DNA of 64,000 nucleotides. Origin: an uncultured Clostridia bacterium. Lineage in GTDB: Bacteria > Bacillota > Clostridia > Oscillospirales > Ruminococcaceae. The notes beneath the pieces are model-generated. The model saw only the letters and a list, made by a program, of their open reading frames with translations. It was not told the origin of the DNA and did not search any database. The position numbers and the translations under genes are program-made. The DNA is taken from contig CAMELR010000010.1 in assembly GCA_945923775.1 (NCBI GenBank), positions 1 through 64,000 of the forward strand, in the 5' to 3' direction. Shown in pieces: positions 57,715 to 64,000 of this stretch. The stretch's first letter is position 1. Every line of letters starts with the position of its first letter.

Positions 57715-59520
57715 TCAGTCTACGGTCTTTTCCTTAGTAACCATACGGCTTCCCAACTGTTCGTAGAGTATACAAAATCTTCCGCCGACCTGCGGATCAA
57801 ACATACGCGGAGTTCCGTTGATCACCATTTCATTCCACCAGTGAGGACCGCCGGAAGCGGTCTTGCCGCCGATAAGCTTCATATCAAATCCGAGGTATTT
57901 CATCATCGCCTGATAGGTCACGGCGTACTGGTAGCACTGACCAGCATGATCAACCAGTATCGCCTTTATAGAATCAAGCGAAACCTTGCTGATATCATAC
58001 TCATACTGTGCTACATTGTGTACGTAATTATAAACTGCCACTGCTTTCTCGGCATTGCTCATATTATCATTGACGCACTGCTTTACTGCGGACTTAACAA
58101 GTCCCAGATCATACTCGCCAAGCCCAGTCGACTTCGGCTTCAGTGTAAGTCCGTTGAGTATCGCAACATTACTGTTTGTCGCAACTGCCTGGCTGTACTC
58201 GCTGTAAACTTTCTTACTGCCCGAGCCTTTATACGCTCTCACGCAGTAGGTATAGACCTTATTTCCCTTTATATCATAGGAAGCCGAGGTGTTTTTAGCA
58301 CCCTTGAGGGTCTTGTACTTTTTGTAATCGGAAATATTGAACCAACTTGTTCCGTAGTCCAGGTAATCCTCAGAATACCAGCCCCAGTTGTTGGAATAAT
58401 CATAGCTTCCATCGCTTACTTTAACGAACACCTCGTAGCCTTCCGCGCCCTTTACCTTATCCCAGGACAGCTTTGCCTTCTTCGAGGTAGCGCCCAGGTT
58501 CAGATTCGGAGCCGCCATCAGCGTAGTTGCAGAAACAGTCACGGTGTCTATGTACTTTCTCTTGTTCTTTCCGACTTTCCGGAAGAAACGGATACGGTAC
58601 TTGTACTTAGTCATCGATTTGAGTTCGATGGCGGTATATTCAGCGCTCTTCAGGTCGTAATTGCGTGTGTACTCACTGTCATCGGAATAATTATAGTAAT
58701 AACCAAGTCTGCCGTTTTTCTCGACTGTGACCCACTTTCCGCCCTTATACTGCTCAACAATGAATCCGTCAGCTTCCTTCCGGCTGTCAATGACCGCTTC
58801 AAGGCTAAGGCTGTTCTGATGCGCTTCTGGTGTGAGCATTTTGGTTTCATAGAGCGGAAGCTCCGTTGTTGCGGAGAATTCAGCTTCGGCGTATTCATAT
58901 GTGCCCCATTCTCCATTTTTGTACAGAACAAGGCGGTAGTCATAGGTCTCGCCGGGTATCAGTCCTGTATCGGTAATATTGATACCCCATTCCTCGGCGC
59001 TGTAGTCATACTTATCAGTTCCTTCGGCTACAAGCTGATCATCATACCACCAGTCAGAATGGTACAACGCCCAGCTATCGAAAGTTAACTTTTTTGTAAA
59101 CGTTGCAGTGATATTAATTGAAGTGTCCCTGGCTTTGATATCAGCTATATACGGATCGGCAAATTCAACCTCTTCTGTCTCAATGTACGGTTCGTCCTCA
59201 GTAGTATCCTCATACGGTTCTTCTGTCGGCTGATCAACGACCCATGCCCATGGATCGGTTATCTCTGCCGGCGGTACCTCTTCCTCGGTAGGCTCTGTGA
59301 CCTGAACTTCCTCTGTGTCGTATTCCGGATAGTAATCTGTAATGATCCCGTCGGGATACTCCACCGCGACTATCTCGTCTGTGACAATGTCGTGATAGTA
59401 AATACTGTCCGTGTCCGGATCCCATTCCGGCCAGCAATGGTTTATGTCGTAAGCTCCCGCTTCAGCCGCGGTAGCCACCGCACATACCAGCGCCATCAAC
59501 GCTGCAACTGCCTTTTTCAT
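57715..59520 (-). CDS. Secreted FN3-like protein with C-terminal transglutaminase-like domain
   Basis: 601 residues from ATG 59520, behind GGGAGG. A signal peptide (MKKAVAALMALVCAVATA) leads to a Tyr/Asp/Glu-rich segment (about 20-120), then several FN3-like beta modules; ATSKKAKLSWDKVKGAEGYE (about 345) marks one. The C-terminal domain (about 470-601) has the papain-like triad C530 (HAGQCYQY), H560 (GPHWWNEM) and D575 (MFDPQ). Such bacterial domains may be protein crosslinkers or cysteine peptidases acting on the cell surface. No anchor motif (LPxTG or dockerin) is present. Very acidic overall. Confidence 0.82.
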   Translation of the reverse strand: MKKAVAALMALVCAVATAAEAGAYDINHCWPEWDPDTDSIYYHDIVTDEIVAVEYPDGIITDYYPEYDTEEVQVTEPTEEEVPPAEITDPWAWVVDQPTEEPYEDTTEDEPYIETEEVEFADPYIADIKARDTSINITATFTKKLTFDSWALYHSDWWYDDQLVAEGTDKYDYSAEEWGINITDTGLIPGETYDYRLVLYKNGEWGTYEYAEAEFSATTELPLYETKMLTPEAHQNSLSLEAVIDSRKEADGFIVEQYKGGKWVTVEKNGRLGYYYNYSDDSEYTRNYDLKSAEYTAIELKSMTKYKYRIRFFRKVGKNKRKYIDTVTVSATTLMAAPNLNLGATSKKAKLSWDKVKGAEGYEVFVKVSDGSYDYSNNWGWYSEDYLDYGTSWFNISDYKKYKTLKGAKNTSASYDIKGNKVYTYCVRAYKGSGSKKVYSEYSQAVATNSNVAILNGLTLKPKSTGLGEYDLGLVKSAVKQCVNDNMSNAEKAVAVYNYVHNVAQYEYDISKVSLDSIKAILVDHAGQCYQYAVTYQAMMKYLGFDMKLIGGKTASGGPHWWNEMVINGTPRMFDPQVGGRFCILYEQLGSRMVTKEKTVD

Positions 59521-59598
59521 AAATTCCTCCCACAATATAAAAATTAGACCTGAACCAAATTTTATTATATCACAAAACTACACTTATGTCAAGGCAAA

Positions 59599-59623
59599 AT
59601 CCCGGAGCCTACTGCCCCGGGAA
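59599..59623 (-). terminator. Terminator of the Dxs-like gene
   Basis: ATTCCCGG and CCGGGAT on the minus strand enclose a loop of about 10 bases and run into TTTTGCC. It begins 15 bases after the stop codon. Confidence 0.7.
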
Positions 59624-59637
59624 TCTTGATTATTAAA

Positions 59638-61389
59638 TTACTTTATAAGCTCAGCCGCTCTGTCTGCGATCTGCTCGGGGGTGAGGCCGTTCTGGCGCAG
59701 TACCTCGTTTGCGTCGTAGCGGTCGAGGAACTCCTTCTTCAGACCGAGGTTCACGGTGCGCATGTCGGAATCTCCGTAGAATCTCGCGATCTTCTCTCCG
59801 AAGCCGCCGTCGAGAATGCCGTCCTCAAGCGTGATGACTGCCTTGTGATCCTTCTTCAGGGACTCCAGCAGCTCCCCGTCGATTCCGGTGATGTAGACTG
59901 GGTTTATGAGCGTGGGCTTTACGCCGGTTTTCTTCTCGATGAGCTCCGCCGCCTGCTTACCCATGCCGAAGAACGTGCCAAGCGCAATAATTGCAACGCC
60001 GCTTCCCTTCTGAACGGTCTCGTACTTATTCAGTATTCCGTAATCCTTAGCGGGCTTCTCGCCGTGGATAACCGCGCCGGGAACTCTGATTGCAACCGGG
60101 TGCTCGCGCTGTTCTGTGCTCCAGTCGAGCATTGCAATGTACTCCTCGTAGGTGGTCGGAGCAAGGTAAACCAGGTTCGGAATGTTCGACATCATCGGGA
60201 TATCGTAAATTCCCAGGTGAGTAACGTCGTTCATGCCCCAGACGGAAGCCGCGAACGTCAGGATAGTTATGGGGTTGTTGTTAATGCACAGATCCTGCTG
60301 GAGCTGGTCGTAGGTTCTCTGGACAAACGTGCTGTAAACTCCGTAGACCGGCTTGCCTCCCCGTGCTGAAATGCCGGAGGCAAGGGCAACTGCGTGCTCC
60401 TCGGCGATTCCAACGTCGATGAACTGACTGCCCGCCTCGTCGCGGCGGCTCTTCCAGAATCCGCCGACAGCGGGAGTTCCGGAGGTTATCATGCAGACCT
60501 TCGGGTCGCGCTTCATCTTCTCGAGCATGTACTTTCCGGTGAGGTCGCCGTAATCCTCGCCGCCGCCCTGCATGGTAAGTTCTCCGGTCTCAATGTTGAA
60601 CGGCATATGCCAGTGCCAGGACTCCTTGTCCTTGACCGCCGGAGCGTATCCGCGTCCCTTCTCGGTGACGATGTGGACTACTACGGGCTTCTTTGAATCC
60701 TTAACGCCTGTGAACGCCTTTATAAGGGCGTCAACGTCGTTTCCTTCGCCGACGTATACGTAATCGAGGTTCATCGCACGGAACAGATTGCACTCAGCCT
60801 TGCCGTCGGTCTCGCGCAGGAGCTTCAGGTTCTCATAGAGACCGCCGTGGTTCTCGGCAATGGACATCTGGTTGTCGTTTACAACGATGATAAGGTTGGA
60901 GCCAAGCTCGTAAGCGTAGTCCAGACCCTCCAGGGCTTCGCCGCCGGAAAGGGAACCGTCGCCGATGACTGCGACCACGTTCTCGGAGCCGCCGCAGAGG
61001 TCGCGCCCCTTTGCAAGTCCGCATGCGAGGCTCACAGAAGTGGAGGTGTGACCCATCGTGAAATGATCGTGCTCGCTCTCGTGCTGGCTGGAGTAGCCGG
61101 TAACGTCGTCGTACCTGGATTCGTCAAGGAACGCGTAATTTCTGCCGGTGAGCATTTTGTGGCAGTATGTCTGGTGCGATACGTCGAACACCAGCTTGTC
61201 CTTCGGGGAGTCAAAAACGTAATGGAGCGCGATCACCGCCTCCACCATGCCGAGGTTCGGGCCGCAGTGTCCGCCGTGTACGCTCAGCTTCTTTATAAGC
61301 GCGGTGCGCATTTCCTCCGCGAGCTTCTTCATCTCCTCAGAGCTGAGCTTCTTTACGTCCGCCGGGGAATTGATTTTCTCAAGATACAT
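59638..61389 (-). CDS. 1-deoxy-D-xylulose-5-phosphate synthase-like enzyme (divergent paralogue)
   Basis: 583 residues, about 40 shorter than typical Dxs. The ThDP-binding motif is IGDGSLSGGEALEGLDYAY then NDNQMSIAENHGG. GGHCGPNLGMVEAVIALHYV and FDVSHQTYCHKMLTGR are recognisable Dxs positions, but several conserved residues differ from the usual GDGALTGGMAFEALN and WDVGHQAYPHK. C-terminal DIGIAEEHAV-type sequence is present (VGIAEEHAVALASGIS). It probably condenses a 2-ketoacid with an aldehyde phosphate; whether it makes DXP for isoprenoids or serves another pathway is open. Its promoter is MerR-type. No other isoprenoid gene is near. Confidence 0.75.
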   Translation of the reverse strand: MYLEKINSPADVKKLSSEEMKKLAEEMRTALIKKLSVHGGHCGPNLGMVEAVIALHYVFDSPKDKLVFDVSHQTYCHKMLTGRNYAFLDESRYDDVTGYSSQHESEHDHFTMGHTSTSVSLACGLAKGRDLCGGSENVVAVIGDGSLSGGEALEGLDYAYELGSNLIIVVNDNQMSIAENHGGLYENLKLLRETDGKAECNLFRAMNLDYVYVGEGNDVDALIKAFTGVKDSKKPVVVHIVTEKGRGYAPAVKDKESWHWHMPFNIETGELTMQGGGEDYGDLTGKYMLEKMKRDPKVCMITSGTPAVGGFWKSRRDEAGSQFIDVGIAEEHAVALASGISARGGKPVYGVYSTFVQRTYDQLQQDLCINNNPITILTFAASVWGMNDVTHLGIYDIPMMSNIPNLVYLAPTTYEEYIAMLDWSTEQREHPVAIRVPGAVIHGEKPAKDYGILNKYETVQKGSGVAIIALGTFFGMGKQAAELIEKKTGVKPTLINPVYITGIDGELLESLKKDHKAVITLEDGILDGGFGEKIARFYGDSDMRTVNLGLKKEFLDRYDANEVLRQNGLTPEQIADRAAELIK

Positions 61390-61438
61390 GTTGTTTCCTC
61401 CATTTTATTCCGGATATGCCCGGTTATTTCATGAAACT

Positions 61439-61469
61439 ATTGTAGCACTTAGAGTATGCTCTAAGTCAA
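61439..61469 (-). promoter_or_regulatory. MerR-type promoter with 19-bp spacer and palindromic operator
   Basis: On the minus strand TTGACT (61464-61469) and TACAAT (61439-61444) are 19 bases apart, two longer than optimal. The spacer carries the dyad CTTAGAG....CTCTAAG (61448-61465). A palindrome inside a 19-bp spacer is the classic architecture of promoters activated by MerR-family regulators, and the CTTAGAG/CTCTAAG arms resemble sites of the NmlR/AdhR type. No MerR gene lies in the window. The leader to the start codon is about 45 bases. Confidence 0.75.
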
Positions 61470-61505
61470 GGGGTGTTATTAAATTTTCATCATTTTTTCA
61501 CAAAA

Positions 61506-61533
61506 ATACCGGAGGCTGTAAAACCTCCGGTAT
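61506..61533 (-). terminator. Terminator of the FapA-family gene
   Basis: A perfect 10-bp stem (ATACCGGAGG and CCTCCGGTAT) with a short loop, followed on the minus strand by TTTTTGTG. It is 19 bases beyond the FapA stop. Confidence 0.85.
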
Positions 61534-61551
61534 GTACATATTCAAATAAGA

Positions 61552-62943
61552 TCACAGCGGGATCATTACTATCTCGTTGTCGCTGATGGTCGCCTTGGAG
61601 TGCGGAGTCATTACGTTCACCGGGTACACGTAGGAATTTATCCTCAGCGTAACGCCGGGGTAGAACGCCTTCTTGCAGGAAATGGACAGATTCTGCTTGC
61701 GCTCCAGCGTGGTCTCGATCTCCGCGATGCGGTTGTTGAGCCGCTTGATCTCGCCCTGCATCTGGAACCGCGAACGCATAGCCTCTACCTTCATCTGCTC
61801 GCGCTCCGGCGACAGCTTGCTGACCTTTGCCATCTCCGACAGTGTGGTGACTATCTTCCCGAGCTGATCCAGCTTGTCTTCCAGTTCGGCTATCTTGTGC
61901 TTGTGGCCCTCCATCTCCTCGGAGAGAACCGCGTTGTTGCCGAGGGTTATCATCGTCTTGGCGTAGTTGTCAGAGCCTATCACCGATGCGGAGATATCCT
62001 CAAGCGCGGTGTATTTTCCACCGACAAGAATGCCCTTGCCGCTGGCGATGAGCTTCTTGCCCGCATAGACATCGCCGCCTATGAACGAGGACGCTTCCAC
62101 GTTGCACGCCGCCCATACGCTGCTGTTCTGGCAGAAATCCAGCTTTATGCTGCCCTTCTCACTGCGCAGCTTTGAGTTTATGCTTCCCAGCTTTATGGTG
62201 ATGTCGCCGTCGGCTATAACCGTGCCGTTCGTTATTGTTCCGAATATCGTGACGTTCTTCTTGGACGTAACGGAGAACCCCTCCATTACGTTGCCCTTTA
62301 CCATTATGTCGCCGATGAAGTCGATATTGCCGCTGGATACGTCGACGTCGCCGCGTATAAGCAGGGATTCCTCAATGCAGAACGAACCGTTTGTATATGC
62401 AAGGTTGCCGTCAACGGAGGCGATTATCTCGGTGCCGTCGTTCACAAGCTCGGTGCCCTTGCCCACGCTGAATTTAGCCGGGACACCCTGCTTCTGTGCG
62501 ACAGGCTTTCCCATGATATCCATTCCCGGAGTTCCCTCCGTCGGAGGAGTTATCTTCGCGATCGGAGTTCCGTGGTAGATGTTGCGTACCAACCCCAGAT
62601 TCTTGTAATCTACGTTGCCGTTTTCGTCCTCGACCGGCTTGAACGTGCTTTCCTTCTTGAAGTAGTACTCTATCGTGCCGTCGACGCCGTTCACCGGAGA
62701 CTTCCAGCGCGCAACGCAGATGTTCTCGCCATAGCGGCGCTGCTCTACAGCCTCGTTGACAGCGCTTTCTATCACACCGAATTCGATTCCCTTGGCGCGG
62801 ATAGCCGCCATTGCCTTCTCAGGGGTCACGTCAAGTCCGCCGCCTGCGGGTTCGGATATGGTCATAAACGCGGTGGTGCAGTTGGGATCAACTGATATTT
62901 CCACCTCCGAATGGATAATCTTGCCATCTGTATTCTCTGACAT
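61552..62943 (-). CDS. FapA/DUF342-family protein
   Basis: 463 residues. An N-terminal domain (about 1-160), with ITPPTEGTPGMDIMGKPV marking the family, is followed by a right-handed beta-helix (about 170-330) made of short repeats such as LLIRGDVDVSSGNIDFIGDI. Then comes a coiled coil (about 335-400, EGHKHKIAELEDKLDQLG) and a beta-rich end. DUF342 proteins (FapA) are cytosolic polymer-forming or scaffold-like proteins; the exact role is unknown. ATG follows GGGGG. Length is standard. Confidence 0.87.
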   Translation of the reverse strand: MSENTDGKIIHSEVEISVDPNCTTAFMTISEPAGGGLDVTPEKAMAAIRAKGIEFGVIESAVNEAVEQRRYGENICVARWKSPVNGVDGTIEYYFKKESTFKPVEDENGNVDYKNLGLVRNIYHGTPIAKITPPTEGTPGMDIMGKPVAQKQGVPAKFSVGKGTELVNDGTEIIASVDGNLAYTNGSFCIEESLLIRGDVDVSSGNIDFIGDIMVKGNVMEGFSVTSKKNVTIFGTITNGTVIADGDITIKLGSINSKLRSEKGSIKLDFCQNSSVWAACNVEASSFIGGDVYAGKKLIASGKGILVGGKYTALEDISASVIGSDNYAKTMITLGNNAVLSEEMEGHKHKIAELEDKLDQLGKIVTTLSEMAKVSKLSPEREQMKVEAMRSRFQMQGEIKRLNNRIAEIETTLERKQNLSISCKKAFYPGVTLRINSYVYPVNVMTPHSKATISDNEIVMIPL

Positions 62944-63027
62944 GACAATGCCCCCTTTTCTGTTGGATATTACCTTAATTATATTGTATCATAAATCGCC
63001 TGTTATTGCAAGTGCTTTTGTTAATTT

Positions 63028-64000
63028 TTACGAATTCTTTTCATTAAGGTACTCGGACACCACTCTGACGAAGTCCTTCCCGTAGCGCTCCGCCTTGACG
63101 CTGCCTACGCCTGAGATACACAGGAACTCCTGCTTTGTGGCGGGCTTTTTCGCGCACATATCCCTTAGCGAAGCGTCCGAGAACACCACGAACGCCGGAA
63201 CTCCCAGCGTGTCGGCGAACTTTTTGCGAAGCTCCCTGAGCCGCTTCATCAGCTCGGGATCCTCAACGCCGTCGGAATTGCTGAAATGCGTTACCGCGCT
63301 GATGTCCGCGGCGCGCTTGGAGCGCTTCATCAGCAGAGTGCGCCGCGACCTTATGAACTCGTCGCCCTCAGGGGTTATCTCCAGCGTGTGGTAATCATCG
63401 CTGACCGAAAGCAGCCCCTGAAGCTCCAGATGGTCGATTATCTCCCGGACGTAGGTCTGCTTGACGTCCTTCATTATTCCGTAGGTGGAAAGGGTCTCGT
63501 AGCCGCCTTCCTTTATCTGTTCGCTCTCGCTGCCGCATAGTATCCCGCTTACCAGCACCTTCCCGCCGGAGCGCCCCCGCTGCTTGAGCCGGTACACGCA
63601 GGATATCACCTTCTGTGCCTCCACCGTGATGTCCAGGGTGTCCATTTCGGCGTTGCAGCTGCTGCACTTTCCGCACTCCGCCGGGGAGTCCTCCCCGAAA
63701 TAGTTCAGTATGAAATGCCGCAGGCACCTCGGGGTCGTGGAGTAGAAAGTCATCTGCTTCAGGCGCTCATGGTCGCGCAGCCGCATTTTCTCCTGCTCCG
63801 CCGGAGTCAGCCCGGATTCCTCCCTGCCGTGGTCGATGATGAACTCCGCAGTGCGGACGTCTCCCTTGCTGTACAGCAGTATGCACCGCGCCGGGCTTCC
63901 GTCACGGCCGGCTCTGCCCGCCTCCTGGTAGTAGCTCTCGAGATCCTTCGGCATGTTATAATGCACCACCAGAGCCACATCGGATTTGTCGATGCCCATT
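63028..64000 (-). CDS. recQ: ATP-dependent DNA helicase RecQ, C-terminal part (5' end outside the window)
   Basis: About 324 codons are present and the frame is open to the window edge, so the ATPase domain lies outside. The visible part starts with motifs V/VI (MGIDKSDVALVVHYNMPKD, then YYQEAGRAGRDG), followed by the RecQ zinc domain (CGKCSSCNAE, about 109-118), a winged-helix RQC domain (about 125-215) and a C-terminal HRDC-like domain (about 245-324) with KQEFLCISGVGSVKAERYG. RecQ unwinds DNA 3'-5' in recombination and repair. The stop is 85 bases before the FapA start, so recQ and fapA run in the same direction. Confidence 0.94.
   Translation of the reverse strand, partial: MGIDKSDVALVVHYNMPKDLESYYQEAGRAGRDGSPARCILLYSKGDVRTAEFIIDHGREESGLTPAEQEKMRLRDHERLKQMTFYSTTPRCLRHFILNYFGEDSPAECGKCSSCNAEMDTLDITVEAQKVISCVYRLKQRGRSGGKVLVSGILCGSESEQIKEGGYETLSTYGIMKDVKQTYVREIIDHLELQGLLSVSDDYHTLEITPEGDEFIRSRRTLLMKRSKRAADISAVTHFSNSDGVEDPELMKRLRELRKKFADTLGVPAFVVFSDASLRDMCAKKPATKQEFLCISGVGSVKAERYGKDFVRVVSEYLNEKNS

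Overview
The window looks like a chromosome segment of an anaerobic, spore-forming Gram-positive Clostridia bacterium, most likely a gut Ruminococcus/Oscillospiraceae type. The reasons are a complete spoIIIAA-AH sporulation operon, a class III (oxygen-sensitive) ribonucleotide reductase with its activase, a surface protein ending in a type I dockerin, a GH95 fucosidase, a glycogen branching enzyme and SigA-type promoters with strong GGAGG ribosome sites. The species cannot be fixed from sequence reading alone.

Bases 1-17,900 are accessory and visibly AT-rich. The first block (1-5,000) is an AlwI-type restriction-modification system: two D12-class adenine methyltransferases and an AlwI-family endonuclease, followed by a Ser/Thr protein kinase. 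It ends in a 65-bp sequence (5036-5100) that recurs with one mismatch at 17806-17870, next to a relic of a large serine recombinase. A patch of ordinary genes follows (5511-9277: flavodoxin-like protein, DUF445, citrate synthase and two MarR regulators sharing an operator-like motif). A second serine recombinase relic (9445-10302, opposite strand) then opens a second defence block. It holds a zinc-finger protein of unknown role, a LlaJI/McrBC-type nuclease pair whose NTPase carries the N-terminal stub of a cytosine methyltransferase, an orphan Phd/YefM antitoxin and a DUF262-HNH (GmrSD-like) restriction protein, and closes with the second copy of the 65-bp sequence.

From 17,958 on the DNA is GC-richer core genome. 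The order is PARG-type glycohydrolase; large dockerin surface protein; LysR regulator with a coupled 74-residue ORF; bacteriohemerythrin; tRNA-Ser(GGA); glgB divergent from a TetR gene; GH95 fucosidase; a YcxB-like membrane protein and an unknown partner; a DNA-precursor operon nrdD-nrdG-dut; rpiB-upp; an AraC-GGDEF fusion; a HAD phosphatase; a topoisomerase IV-like gene pair; fhs-tsaE-tsaB; TerD; a SulP transporter; trmL-degV; a zinc-ribbon protein; spoIIIAA-AH; a carboxymuconolactone decarboxylase-cupin fusion; a transglutaminase-like surface protein; a divergent Dxs-like enzyme; a FapA/DUF342 protein; and the 3' part of recQ.

Several non-coding structures stand out. A 162-bp MITE-like palindrome sits directly after the topoisomerase A gene. 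Two copies of a second, multi-hairpin repeat lie at 47499-47755 and 56527-56744, one carrying a nested insertion and the other flanked by a 27-bp duplicated terminator hairpin. There is a tract of three consecutive perfect hairpins at 30324-30438, and a MerR-type promoter (19-bp spacer with a palindrome) in front of the Dxs-like gene. No CRISPR array, rRNA, prophage or complete transposase is visible.
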